From Astropecten irregularis (Eukaryota; Echinodermata; Asteroidea; Paxillosida; Astropectinidae): a stretch of DNA of 64,000 nt. Every line of letters begins with the position of its first letter. Within the stretch, counting starts at the first letter, position 1. Both the position numbers and the translations under genes were made by a program. The notes beneath the pieces were generated by a model. It saw nothing but the letters and a program-made list of their open reading frames with translations, did not search any database and was not told the DNA's origin. The stretch spans positions 9,982,001-10,046,000 of the forward strand of contig OZ020248.1 of assembly GCA_963971285.1 (NCBI GenBank). The letters are read 5' to 3'. Of this stretch, positions 20,301-29,991 are shown piece after piece.

Positions 20301-22123
20301 CAGAATCAGGTATTTATTTGTATCACAGAGGACAGGTTCATTATGATGTAGTTAAGAGTGTTCATGAGTTAATTACTGAATCAATTGAGAATATTTCTAG
20401 ACATGGTACTGACCAAATACCAATAGCTAATACTAATAGTAGCTGTGATAATGTGAAGAAGACAGACTCAGAATTAGAGAAGCCAAAGCAATGCCAGAAG
20501 AAACCACGTAAACGTGTCAATTATAGGATGAGATGCAAACTGCAAAGAGAGAAAGCCAGAGAAAACTATAAAAAAATGACTGAAAAAATGAGTTATGCAG
20601 CCAGAAAGAAACAGAAATATCATGAGGATGTAGCATATAGAACCAAAAAAAAAATGAATTCAAGACTAAAATATCAAAATGATAGTATGTACCGAGAGAA
20701 GAAGCTTAAAAATACTAAGTTGAGGTATCAGGAAGATGATGCACATAGACAAAGAAAGGTCCGCAATGTTAAGATAAGGTATCAGGAAGATGATGCACAT
20801 AGACAAAGGAAGGTCCAAAATGTTAAGATGAGGTATCAGGAAGATGATGCACATAGACAAAGGAAGGTCCGCAATGTTAAGATAAGGTATCAGGAAGATG
20901 ATGCACATAGACAAAGGAAGGTCCAAAATGTTAAGATAAGGTATCAGGAAGATGATGCACATAGACAAAGGAAGGTCCAAAATGTTAAGATAAGGTATCA
21001 GGAAGATGATGCACATAGACAAAGGAAGGTCCGCAATGTTAAGATAAGGTATCAGGAAGATGATGCACATAGACAAAGAAAGCTATCTCATGATAAAATG
21101 AAGTATAAGCAAGATGATGCTCATAGAAAGAGAAAGATTTCAAGTGCAAGAAATAAATATGAAGATGTAAAAAGCAGGGAAAGAAAACTGAATGCGTTGA
21201 GAACCACATATTACAACAATGATGTATACAGACAAAAGAAAATTGACTTAGCAAAGAAGAAGTATCATTCCAAACCAGCATATAGAAATGCTCTTATTCA
21301 GTCAATCAAAAAGAAGTATTTTTGTAATTTGAATTATAGGAGAAAAGTGAGAAATTATCAGAAGTTCAAATATTGTGTTGATGCTGGATATCGCAACAAA
21401 TTGAAGCGTACTAATATGTTACGGAGGATGAGACGTAAGAAGATGGCTTGCATTATGAAGAATGTAATGATGAATTGGAAGAAAGAAATTTCTACAGGAC
21501 CTGAGTATACATGTGCTGTTTGTTGTAAACTTTTATTCAAGAATCAAGTTATAAGATGTAACAAAGACAAATACAGTAATGCTGAATGTATATCTGAAAA
21601 TTATCTTGCTTCATATTTGTGGATCTGTTACACTTGCCATAGGAAATTACTCCAGAAGAAAATACCTGCAGAAAGTTGGATTAATAATTTGAAATTGGTT
21701 GACATCCCTAAGGAGTTGAGATGTTTGAATATATTAGAAGAACATTTGATTTCAATTAATATACCATTTGTCAAGATGATTGCATTGCCAAGAGGAGGGC
21801 AGCATGGTGTTCATGGTCCAGTTGTATGTGTGCCATCAAATATAACAAATACACTAACGGCATTGCCAAGATGTAACAACACTGATGAGTTAATCAGAGT
21901 GAAGTTGAAGAGAAAATTATCTTATAAAGGATATTATCAGTATCAACTAGTGAACAGGAGTAATGTCGAAAATGCATTGCATTATCTTAAGGAGAATAAT
22001 ATTTGGTATAAAGACATTGAAGTGAATGATGAGTGGGTAAATCCATTATTGGATGATGATGATGAATTAATAGAAGAAGAAAGTACAACAGAAGCTTCAG
22101 GAGGAGGAGTCAGATGGAAGTGA
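17360..22123 (+). CDS. Helentron protein, N-terminal part: PHD-like finger, OTU protease, basic repeats, DUF6570-like region
   Basis: First segment of the transposase-helicase gene. A T-rich tract ending TTTTTTGCAG at 17,356 looks like a splice acceptor immediately before AAGATGG, so I take the ATG at 17,360; an open frame extends back to an ATG at 17,207. Domains in order: K/R-rich leader with a duplicated LLRLNLRL motif (17.64-17.77 kb); a PHD-type zinc finger (18,311-18,495, CWLC...CDTC..CYHVTC...WLCSKC); an OTU-type cysteine protease (19,980-20,360) with GDGNCFFRA (Asp and Cys) and QVHYDVV (His), all three catalytic positions present; lysine-rich 18-residue repeats (about 20.5-21.4 kb); a CxxC zinc ribbon (CAVCCK...CYTC, 21.5-21.66 kb); and a DUF6570-like stretch (MIALPRGGQHGVHGPVV, VKLKRKLSYKGYY). 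The frame ends at TGA 22,121-22,123 after SGGGVRWK. The acidic linker continues in another frame, so a small indel in the GGAGGAGGAG run at about 22,100 separates it from the next segment. Confidence 0.9.
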   Translation: MVKTKKPAGQGVSWCLIPSLKLAPLQGRHMPSRHCANQLAHKQRVFVLRDLVGQCTRSSHYEGTGSSVSFSLIEAYQRCNYGSSSGFISFLSSNLLRLNLRLNDQKSRKCAEMHHAALLRLNLRLDDEQSRKNAEKENEAGMKKRKISKTSVKHKVSSHKAVDKLKRMSKTCCSRNGVLECVVEYCKDERKVSKPSEKKRRRYEQRQSLRRRRNGKLIELYVSKEEREKRKDLQQNIQSHTRRSLMYIIKKLDKQKDTRKDGKNVRIDGVLNQKKTKCKWSNSGRDSKSEHKLHEKSSAKEIKVNNTAHCVEETKLTSCWLCDQVIYASGVDRVVKCDTCCTCYHVTCAGFLRTMLTLGSKSLSWLCSKCGRCSYTDCLLFDFGTPVDENKFEMDDVPVIAVSNPEHDSYWEDHDDCLNLNEHEGETQKGIIPKGYVKEQIVVQSGGYSLRSKTKMDSQITSNSDKQAAVDKEVKKKKTSRVSARHSGTASDASMNQTCSEEINSCKYTLRSRKVKMGIVDEQDTCSNEKMKSKRKHEENGQSSCIDNESRKKVRGHTHRIVNSGMNTLKTDNHDDVEICKHISIVQGSFHQGHQRFAELAGRQCVCMSLCGILYSQIKNLKMWCLKDMDFVLNTGNELYRYLSHSSTMMNEYLLISELPDEIDAFGKMFHLKVHESISGTFGEASLTEFNMISLNRGIEQTIQKYGACFICFHGNTFVVISQDGMYFIFDSHSRNEQGHQDSEGKSLLKCVSSWKGVYRYCVELAKSMNLSDTEQYEITGISIWIDDNKDYECHDIDESVNRVDLHTDIKNAEDSGSDVEIVGINHPTNLKVAPLTDNNRRALCQKLGLIKNCLGSKENIVQCDNMGRPDCVKRIQGDGNCFFRAVSYAVSGSESNHMQLRSMTVNHLLDNSARFQWLIREEYATVQNYVSRSAMLNSGTWATEVEIMVMANLLNVVIYTYSVDRWYMFTGMLSRGHGLSESGIYLYHRGQVHYDVVKSVHELITESIENISRHGTDQIPIANTNSSCDNVKKTDSELEKPKQCQKKPRKRVNYRMRCKLQREKARENYKKMTEKMSYAARKKQKYHEDVAYRTKKKMNSRLKYQNDSMYREKKLKNTKLRYQEDDAHRQRKVRNVKIRYQEDDAHRQRKVQNVKMRYQEDDAHRQRKVRNVKIRYQEDDAHRQRKVQNVKIRYQEDDAHRQRKVQNVKIRYQEDDAHRQRKVRNVKIRYQEDDAHRQRKLSHDKMKYKQDDAHRKRKISSARNKYEDVKSRERKLNALRTTYYNNDVYRQKKIDLAKKKYHSKPAYRNALIQSIKKKYFCNLNYRRKVRNYQKFKYCVDAGYRNKLKRTNMLRRMRRKKMACIMKNVMMNWKKEISTGPEYTCAVCCKLLFKNQVIRCNKDKYSNAECISENYLASYLWICYTCHRKLLQKKIPAESWINNLKLVDIPKELRCLNILEEHLISINIPFVKMIALPRGGQHGVHGPVVCVPSNITNTLTALPRCNNTDELIRVKLKRKLSYKGYYQYQLVNRSNVENALHYLKENNIWYKDIEVNDEWVNPLLDDDDELIEEESTTEASGGGVRWK
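20723..21100 (+). repeat. 54-bp in-frame tandem repeat, 7 near-identical copies
   Basis: Each 54-bp unit encodes 18 residues of the form RYQEDDAHRQRKV-R/Q-NVKI. The seven core copies alternate between two variants (CGCAATG and CAAAATG), suggesting duplication of a two-unit block. Diverged units of the same 18-residue spacing flank it on both sides (about 20,560-20,720 and 21,100-21,400), with the core Y-x3/4-D-x-x-Y/H-R-x-K-K. Confidence 0.95.
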
Positions 22124-22142
22124 TGATGAAACAAATGATCGT

Positions 22143-23921
22143 TTGTGTGGTTTTGCTTTGGATACATGCTTACAACCTGTAGATATTGCACAAGAAATAC
22201 TTGATCAACATTTTGATGATGTACTTAATATAGCACCTTGTGAAGGAAATAATCCTGTCAGAGTGTTGATGGAAGAAGGTAATGAGGCTAAATGTTTCCC
22301 TGCATTGTTTCCATCAGGAAATCCAATCTTTAATGATGATCGACCAGTGGCTATTACACTATCAAGATATTTCCTAAATAGATTGATGAATGCTGATAAT
22401 AGATTTGCACAGAATATTCAGTACATCTTTTATGCACAGTATCTGTCCGAAGTTCAAAATGTAATGTCAAAAGTTTCAATTGCAATGCGTCAAAGTTCTG
22501 GAAGAAATAGAAATATTGCTAAATTGGGAGCTGGAATGATTAAAAACAAAGAGCAGTTGAATGAAATTTTACAGTCTGACAGTGGTTACAAATTCTTGAA
22601 ACCAATTAGAGGTACACCACCCTATTGGCAATCAGCCCAGAGAGATGTCATGGCTATGATTAGACAACTTGGAATACCAACATGGTTTTGCTCATTTTCT
22701 GCTGCTGATATGAGATGGCCTGAAGTTATAAATACACTACTGAGGCAACAGGGAGATTTAAGAAAAATCGAAGGTTTGGATTGGAATGAAAAATGCTTGA
22801 TATTACGAAGTAATCCTGTGACTGTAGCAAGAATGTTTGATCGGAGATTTCATACATTTCTAAAGAATGTCATTTTGTCACCTGCGAATCCTGTTGGAAA
22901 GGTCAAAGATTATTTTTACAGAGTTGAATTTCAGCAAAGAGGCTCTCCACATACTCACTGTTTATTTTGGATTGAGAATGCTCCTCAAATTGAAGTGGAT
23001 ACAGATAATGAAGTTACAACATTTGTTGATAGATATGTTAGTTGCAAGTTGCCATCAAAGGAAGAAGATGAGGAATTAAATGATATTATAAGTCATGTTC
23101 AGATGCATAGTAAGAAACATTCTAAATCTTGTAGAAAGAAGGGAACAGAGTGTAGATTCAACTTTCCAAGACCTCCATCTGTCAGAACTTTTATAACAAA
23201 ACCAACCCCAGCAACTAATTATGCAGTCAATAATAAGAGTTCTTATACAGGAGAGAATGAATTTGATGATGATAATGACCTTGATGAAAATGATTGCAGT
23301 GATAGTGATTGTACTGAGGATATAGATGAAGATACATGTATTGATGACAATGAGAGAGGTAAAAGAAATAATAGAAAGAAGCTTGATCAAGCAAAAGCAT
23401 TACTGAAATCTGTTTGGGAGGCTATACAAAATGAGAACAATGCAAACATGTCAACCATAGAGCTGTTTAAAAGTATTAATATTACACAGACTGATTTTAA
23501 GAAGGCTCATGATCTTTTAACTACAAAGCATGGTATAATAATGAAAAGAGAACCTCAAGATGTTTGGGTTAATCAATACAATTCTGATTTGATAAGATGT
23601 TGGAATGCTAATATGGATATTCAATTTATTTGTGATGAATATGCATGTGCAGGTTATGTTGTTTCTTACATGTCTAAATCTGAGCGTGAGATGAGCCAGC
23701 TATTATCAAATACACAAAGTGAAGCAAGGAAGGGTAATATGGATGCTAAGAGTAGTATGAGGGAACTTGGATGTGTATACTTGCATAATCGTGAGGTATG
23801 TGCTCAAGAAGCAGTGTTTCGTGTTTGCAGTTTGCGATTAAAAGAAGGCTCAAGAAAAGTGGAGTTTATTCCTGTTGGAGAGAATCCAGTAAGAATGAGT
23901 TTGCCATTGAGTGTCATTTAG
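22143..23921 (+). CDS. Helentron protein, middle part: Helitron_like_N / HUH Rep endonuclease
   Basis: Second segment of the same gene; the start given is only the first ATG, and the frame is open further upstream. The region from about 22,380 (QYIFYAQYLSEVQ) to 23,060 has the Helitron_like_N signature, including GTPPYWQSAQRDVMAMI and PTWFCSFSAADMRW. The HUH metal motif is H-T-H at 22,950-22,958 within RGSPHTHCLFW. The candidate catalytic tyrosines lie in YACAGYVVSYMSKS (about 23,640-23,683). An acidic low-complexity stretch (DDDNDLDENDCSDSD and following) splits the Rep from the tyrosine motif. The REVCAQEAVFRVCSL block typical of the Rep-helicase junction follows. The frame ends at TAG 23,919-23,921 inside conserved sequence, and the next segment continues in the same frame, so this is a nonsense codon rather than the natural end. 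Confidence 0.88.
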   Translation: MCGFALDTCLQPVDIAQEILDQHFDDVLNIAPCEGNNPVRVLMEEGNEAKCFPALFPSGNPIFNDDRPVAITLSRYFLNRLMNADNRFAQNIQYIFYAQYLSEVQNVMSKVSIAMRQSSGRNRNIAKLGAGMIKNKEQLNEILQSDSGYKFLKPIRGTPPYWQSAQRDVMAMIRQLGIPTWFCSFSAADMRWPEVINTLLRQQGDLRKIEGLDWNEKCLILRSNPVTVARMFDRRFHTFLKNVILSPANPVGKVKDYFYRVEFQQRGSPHTHCLFWIENAPQIEVDTDNEVTTFVDRYVSCKLPSKEEDEELNDIISHVQMHSKKHSKSCRKKGTECRFNFPRPPSVRTFITKPTPATNYAVNNKSSYTGENEFDDDNDLDENDCSDSDCTEDIDEDTCIDDNERGKRNNRKKLDQAKALLKSVWEAIQNENNANMSTIELFKSINITQTDFKKAHDLLTTKHGIIMKREPQDVWVNQYNSDLIRCWNANMDIQFICDEYACAGYVVSYMSKSEREMSQLLSNTQSEARKGNMDAKSSMRELGCVYLHNREVCAQEAVFRVCSLRLKEGSRKVEFIPVGENPVRMSLPLSVI

Positions 23922-23951
23922 AAGAAATCAGAAGATGATGAAGATATATTT

Positions 23952-26714
23952 ATGACAAGTCGAATTGATCGTTATAAAGCAAGACCGGATATTGATACAT
24001 TTGAAAACATGTGCCTTGCAACGTTTTCTTCACATTATAGAGTAATTTATAATGCAAAGACATGTAAGAAATCAAGAGAATCACAAATATTCACTTTGAA
24101 AAATGGATTGGGTCACATACAGAAACGTACACGAACTGAAGCAGCAGTCATAAGATATCCACGGTTTTCAACAACCAAATACCCTGAAAAATTCTACCAT
24201 AGTTTACTGCAGTTGTTCCTTCCATATCGCCTAGATGTTCAATTGAAGCCAGAACAGTTTGAGACTTATGAAGACTTTTATACAAATGGAGCTGTTTCTT
24301 TAAATGGTAAAATGGTATCAGTTAGTGTAACAGTTGAAAGGAATCGTTCTAAGTATGAGAAGAATGTTGAGAAGCTTGAAGCAGCAGAAAATTATCTAGA
24401 AAAATTTGGTGTACATGAGGATGCATGGGCTTTAATTTGTCCAGCAACTGAGCAAGAAAGACTTGAATGTAAAGAAGAAAGACAACAAGTTGAAGATGAT
24501 CATGAAGAATGTGCTATTCCAGATTTGCAATCAAATAACAAAGACAAAATATATAATATTGAACCACATCCTGCTAAAATATCAAAGCGAGATGCATTGC
24601 CTTTATTAAGATCATTAAATGTACAGCAGAAGAAGGTTTTTAACAAGATTCGCAATTGGTGTTTAGAAAAGATTAATGGAGGAAATCCTGAACCATTTCA
24701 TGTATTTCTCACTGGTGGAGCTGGAACTGGGAAAAGCCATTTAATAAAGTGTATATATTATGAAGCAACACGATTATTTTCAAGAATGAATTATAATCCT
24801 GACAATGAATCAATACTAATTACTGCACCTACTGGAGTTGCTGCTTTTAATATCAATGGAAGTACAATTCATAGTGCATTGTCAATTCCTACAGATGCAA
24901 GATTGCCTTATCAACCTCTTGGTGATGAGAAATTGAATACCTTAAGAGCTATACTGCAAGATATTCAAATTATGATTATTGATGAGATATCAATGGTTGA
25001 TCATAAGATGCTTTGTTATATTCATGGGCGCCTACGTCAAATAAAGCAAATTAGAGATGATAGCAAGGTTTTTGGAAATATCAGTATTTTAGCTGTTGGT
25101 GACTTCTATCAATTGCCCCCAGTAAAAGGAAAGGCTTTGTATAACATGAATGTAACAGTAGATCTGTGGAATGATTACTTTCAGAAAACTGAATTAACAA
25201 CAATTATGAGACAGAAAGAAGACGTGCAGTTTGCAGAAACTTTGAATAGATTACGTGTAAGATCCAAGCAGGATAAAATACAGAATGAAGATGTAGCAAT
25301 ATTACAATCACGAGAGACAGGAGAAGATTGGGATGATGCATTACATATATTTCCATGTAACAAACAAGTGGATGAATATAATTTGAAAATGTTGTTTGCA
25401 AAGTGTACTGAATGTAAATGTATTTTATCAAATGATTTCCAGAGAGATACGGGTCATAGTAAGAAAAGTGGAGGACAGAAAGTGCCAAAGAAAGCAATTT
25501 ATACCAATTTACCAGAGTCATTATGGCTAGGTATCGATGCAAGAGTCATGTTAACCAAAAATATTGATGTGTCAGATGGACTTGTTAATGGAGTAATGGG
25601 AACTGTGTCTGCAATTACAATGTTACCGGATAATTCTTCTCCAAAATGTGTGCATATTCATTTTGACAATAACAATATTGGAATGAAATTGAAAAGGAAA
25701 TGTCAATCGCCAGTGAATGATGAGACTGTTATAATTGAGAGAGCAGAAGAAAATATGACAAAAAAGTGGATGCGACGTCAATTTCCTCTGAAATTAGCAT
25801 GGGCTTGTACAGTTCACAAAGTGCAAGGATTGACAACTAAGAAAGCAGTAGTGTCATTGAAACGTACATTCTCATCAGGTCAAGCTTATGTTGCAATGAG
25901 TCGAGTAACATCACTTAATGGACTTATAATTGAAGGCTTTGATGAAAAGTATATATATTGTAATAGATCAATTCATGCTTCATTGAGTAACATGTCACAT
26001 TTTATTAATGAAAGTAATGAAAGCACAGAACCCTTGCAGGACACAGTAATCATGATGCATAATATTCAAGGATTGAAGGAACACTTTGAAGACCTAAAAT
26101 GTAACAGAGATTTTATAGCATCAGATTTCATTTGTTTAGCAGAAACATGGATTGATGATGAGTTATGCAGTGACACAGATTTAACAGGATATAAATGTTA
26201 TCATCAGATCAGAAGTCTTTCATATAATGATTCAAGCAGCAGAACACACAATTTGCAACAACAGTGTCATGGAGGAGTAGCTGTATATGTGAAGAGGAAC
26301 AGGACTTGCAGTAGACTAAGATTAGATGTCATGAATATTGAGTATATTGCATTACAGGTCATTTCTGAAATTTCGTTTTGTTTAGTGATAATTTATCGTC
26401 CAGCATCATATTGCATCAAGACATTTATTAATAATTTTGATCATCTCCTTGATGAAATTCACAGAGTGTCCAACAGATGCATCATATTGGGTGATTTCAA
26501 TGAAGATATTTCAAAAGGAAGTTCACATGTTGAAAGATTAATGCGAATCAAAGGCTATGGGCAATATGTCACAAATACAACAACTGAAGGTGGTACTTTG
26601 ATTGATCACGTGTATGTTAGACATTTGGATCATGTACATGCTGATGTAATTCCTACATACTACAGTTACCATGAAGGCATTAGAATCACAATGAGAAATG
26701 ATGTACATCTATGA
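23952..26714 (+). CDS. Helentron protein, C-terminal part: Pif1-type helicase and EEP endonuclease
   Basis: Continues in frame after the TAG at 23,919, so the ATG used here is nominal. The junction region includes RYKARP and ENMCLATF. Pif1-family SF1B helicase motifs are complete: Walker A GGAGTGKSHL (about 24,715), Walker B IMIIDEISMVD (about 24,970), AVGDFYQLPPV, NGVMGTV, WACTVHKVQGLT and YVAMSRVTSLNGL. An endonuclease/exonuclease/phosphatase domain (26,040-26,690) follows, with HNIQGL, LAETW, IIYRP, LGDFNED and TLIDHVYV. The last motif reads YYSYHEGI where many EEP nucleases have S-D-H. The His is present but the Asp is Tyr, which could reduce activity or be a family variant. The natural stop is TGA at 26,712-26,714. 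Helicase plus EEP fusion is the hallmark of Helentron/Helitron2 elements. Confidence 0.9.
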   Translation: MTSRIDRYKARPDIDTFENMCLATFSSHYRVIYNAKTCKKSRESQIFTLKNGLGHIQKRTRTEAAVIRYPRFSTTKYPEKFYHSLLQLFLPYRLDVQLKPEQFETYEDFYTNGAVSLNGKMVSVSVTVERNRSKYEKNVEKLEAAENYLEKFGVHEDAWALICPATEQERLECKEERQQVEDDHEECAIPDLQSNNKDKIYNIEPHPAKISKRDALPLLRSLNVQQKKVFNKIRNWCLEKINGGNPEPFHVFLTGGAGTGKSHLIKCIYYEATRLFSRMNYNPDNESILITAPTGVAAFNINGSTIHSALSIPTDARLPYQPLGDEKLNTLRAILQDIQIMIIDEISMVDHKMLCYIHGRLRQIKQIRDDSKVFGNISILAVGDFYQLPPVKGKALYNMNVTVDLWNDYFQKTELTTIMRQKEDVQFAETLNRLRVRSKQDKIQNEDVAILQSRETGEDWDDALHIFPCNKQVDEYNLKMLFAKCTECKCILSNDFQRDTGHSKKSGGQKVPKKAIYTNLPESLWLGIDARVMLTKNIDVSDGLVNGVMGTVSAITMLPDNSSPKCVHIHFDNNNIGMKLKRKCQSPVNDETVIIERAEENMTKKWMRRQFPLKLAWACTVHKVQGLTTKKAVVSLKRTFSSGQAYVAMSRVTSLNGLIIEGFDEKYIYCNRSIHASLSNMSHFINESNESTEPLQDTVIMMHNIQGLKEHFEDLKCNRDFIASDFICLAETWIDDELCSDTDLTGYKCYHQIRSLSYNDSSSRTHNLQQQCHGGVAVYVKRNRTCSRLRLDVMNIEYIALQVISEISFCLVIIYRPASYCIKTFINNFDHLLDEIHRVSNRCIILGDFNEDISKGSSHVERLMRIKGYGQYVTNTTTEGGTLIDHVYVRHLDHVHADVIPTYYSYHEGIRITMRNDVHL

Positions 26715-26740
26715 GTCACCCTCAAGTGGATATATCATGA

Positions 26741-28432
26741 GTAAACTTTCATTGCTGGAAATCAGTGTCATCTAAAACCATCAAATACCTTGCAGACCTA
26801 GTGACTAATATTCTTATTGCCACCCACGTGGATGGAAGTCAGTGTCATTTAAAGCCCTTTAATTCCTTGCAGACCTAGTGACTAATATTCTTATTGTCAC
26901 CCACATGGCTGGAAGTCAGTGTCATCTAAAGCCCTTTAATTCCTTGCGGACCTAGTGACTATTATTCTTATTGTCACCCACATGGCTGGAAGTCAGTGTC
27001 ATCTAAAGCCCTTTAATTCCTTGCAGACCTAGTGACTATTATTTTTATTGTCACCAACATGGCTGGAAGTCAGTGTCATCTAAAGCCCTTTAATTCCTTG
27101 CAGACCTAGTGACTAATATTCTTATTGTCACCCACATGGCTGGAAGTCAGTGTCATCTAAAGCCCTTTAATTCCTTGCAGACCTAGTGACTATTATTTTT
27201 ATTGTCACCAACATGGCTGGAAGTCAGTGTCATCTAAAGCCCTTTAATTCCTTGCAGACCTAGTGACTAATATTCTTATTGTCACCCACGTGGCTGGCAG
27301 TCAGTTTCATCTCAAGCCCTTTAATTTCGTGCGGACCTAGTGACTATTATTCTTATGTCACCCACATGGCTGGAAGTCAATGTCATCTAAAGCCCTTTAA
27401 TTCCTTGCGGACCTAGTGACTAATATTCTTATTGTCACCCACATGGCTGGAAGTCAATGTCATCTAAAGCCCTTTAATTCCTTGCAGACCTAGTGACTAT
27501 TATTCTTATGTCACCCACATGGCTGGAAGTCAATGTCATCTAAAGCCCTTTAATTCCTTGCGGACCTAGTGACTAATATTCTTATTGTCACCCACATGGC
27601 TGGAAGTCAGTGTCATCTAAAGCCATCATCTTCATTGTGGACCTAGTAGTTATTATTGCAACCCTCATGGCTGGCAGTCAGCTAAAGCCATCATCTTCCT
27701 CTAGACCTAGTGACTATTAGTGCCACCCTCATGGCTGGAAGTCAGTGTCATCTAAAGCCATCATCTTCCTTGTGGACCTAGTGGCTATTATTTCCACCAT
27801 CATGGCTGGAAGTCAGTGTCATCTAAAGCCATCATCTTCCTTGTGGACTTAGTGGCTATTATTTCCACCATCATGGCTGGAAGTCAGTGTCATCTAAAGC
27901 CATCATCTTCCTTGTGGACCTAGTGGCTATTATTGCCACCATCATGGCTGGAAGTCAGTGTCATCTAAAGCCATCATCTTCCTTGTGGAGGTAGTGGCTA
28001 TTTTTGCCACCATCATGGCTAGAAGTCAGTGTCATCTAAAGCCATCATCTTCCTTGTGGAGGTAGTGGCTATTATTGCCACCATCATGGCTGGAAGTCAG
28101 TGTCATCTAAAGCCATCATCTTCCTTGTGGAGGTAGTGGCTATTATTGCCACCATCATGGCTAGAAGTCAGTGTCATCTAAAGCCATCATCTTCCTTGTG
28201 GAGGTAGTGGCTATTATTGCCACCATCATGGCTAGAAGTCAGTGTCATCTAAAGCCATCATCTTCCTGGTGGACCAAGTGGCTGTTATTGCCACCCTCAT
28301 GGCTTGAAGTCAGCTAAAGCCATTACCTTCCTTGTGGACCTAGTGACTATTATTGCCACCCTCATGGCTGGCAGTTAGCTAAAGCCATCACCTTCCTTGT
28401 GGACCTAGTGACTATTATTGCCACCCTCAATG
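26741..28432 (+). repeat. Minisatellite of about 77-bp units (roughly 22 copies) inside the Helentron
   Basis: Units read GTCACCCACATGGCTGGAAG, then TCAGTGTCATCTAAAGCCCT, then a GACCTAGTGACTA tail. A clean 77-bp step is seen (for example 26,834 to 26,911). The distal half shifts to a second variant with CCATCATCTTCCTTGTGG. It starts within about 30 bp of the EEP stop codon. Stop codons occur in the units, so it is non-coding. Confidence 0.95.
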
Positions 28433-28848
28433 TCAGCGAAAGTGACCATCATGTTTGAGTTTCTTCAAATGTATGAACTCATGTATTTCCGTCATTATGG
28501 ATATAGTGATTGTTATGTTACATGAACCAATGTTGGAAGTTGGTATCAACTAATGCTTTCATCGTTCAGCATTCTTACTGCATGGTCATGGTTTTTTGCT
28601 CATCAACTGTCAACATGAGAACCGGGCAATGTTTTTTAAGAGCTATCATGTAAATATCAGTCAACATCAACAAGTCCAGACTGCTTCCCTCTTCAACATT
28701 TTGCTGATGCCAGTAACCCAGCCACCATCACGTTTAGGGTTGTTGGTTAGTATCTGGTAAAAAAAACAACTTCTAATAATTTTAGTTTTGTAGTTGCTCA
28801 AATCTGTCAACTACAAAGAAATGTTTGATCTGTACAAACCTTCAAGCT
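28433..28848. other. Non-coding DNA after the minisatellite
   Basis: No gene or clear repeat seen; AT-rich. Confidence 0.5.
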
Positions 28849-29193
28849 TATATCATACTTTGGTTTTTATCAATGAAATACAGATTTATGGGCAAAAATA
28901 TCAAGACAGATACAGTAACAGTCATAAATGAAAATGTCAGTCCCATACGGTGCCCACTTTTGTACGGCCACAGTATTTCTTAAGTCTTTTCTCTGTTATT
29001 TTTTATCTTTTAAAAGATCAAAAAGATTTTCGGTGGTCGTTTTACAAATTTCTGGATAAATACACCATTTCAGGTGGAAAAATGTTAATGGTATGTTTCT
29101 ACCACCAATATCTTCATACCCTGTAAGTTATACGTAAATCTGTGAAAATTTCTGTTCTGATTTCTTACCTATTAAGTATGATACTACCTTTAA
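28849..29193 (-). mobile_element. TTAA MITE family 1, copy in reverse orientation
   Basis: Diverged copy of the element at 43,567-43,931. It starts near ATATCATACTTTGGTTTTTA and ends AGTATGATACTACCTTTAA. It lies inside the Helentron block, so this MITE family was active after, or carried with, the Helentron. Confidence 0.7.
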
Positions 29194-29991
29194 GATTTAT
29201 GATTGGAACACAACAAGTTATGCAGTACATGTGTATCATATTCAATTTCATATTTTTTCTTCAGCAAGCAACCATACAGTATATGATTTATCAATCTCTA
29301 TTATTTTTTCCTTTTATCTTGTTTTCGGTCTTGCCTTTTATTAGGTCAACACATTTTCCTTGTGGGTGGCTATAGAGTTCATGAAGGCTCTCCATTTATG
29401 TACTGTCTAAAGATAAACTACTTGGGTGAGTGAATGAGTGTAAAATTTCTACCTTTTTAGATTGAAATGAAGCCAAGAAGTCATAGTTGCCACTTTTCAG
29501 GATATTGCTCTTGTTCATGAGTTGCACACTGGAATGAGTGTAACATTCAACAGTTTATTGCAAACTTCACTAATATTCAATCTTGACAAATTGCATTATA
29601 TTATGTAAATACAGTTTTACATTCTCCATTAATTTCAAAACCTCTTTGCCAAATATTTCATACATTGATGGTAAATTGTTTTTCTTTCATAACCTTGTTC
29701 CATATTAACTCATCAGTTGGAGTTCTACAAAAGCTTATTTTCCTGCAATCAAGTCCAAATGAAGACATGAAATTTTATTGAAATGTCCAAATTGTATTTT
29801 ATTTTTCACATGCAGATACCAACATTGGAGATGTGTTTGCCACTCATCATGGAGCCAGGTGATTGCTTAGCTTCTCATCAACAGCTGCACATCGGACTAT
29901 TCCTTCTTGATTATGTCTCTGCAATATTCATTCTTCTTGTAAAATGCCCTCCTTGAAATTGTTAACACAACTGGAAACTTCTTGAATTAAT

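Noticed and set aside
20666-21076. Minus-strand ORF with repeated SMCIIFLIPYLNI units
   Set aside because: Antisense image of the 54-bp repeats of the Helentron gene.
20723-21100. CRISPR-like array
   Set aside because: Units are contiguous without unique spacers, encode protein in frame, and the genome is animal.
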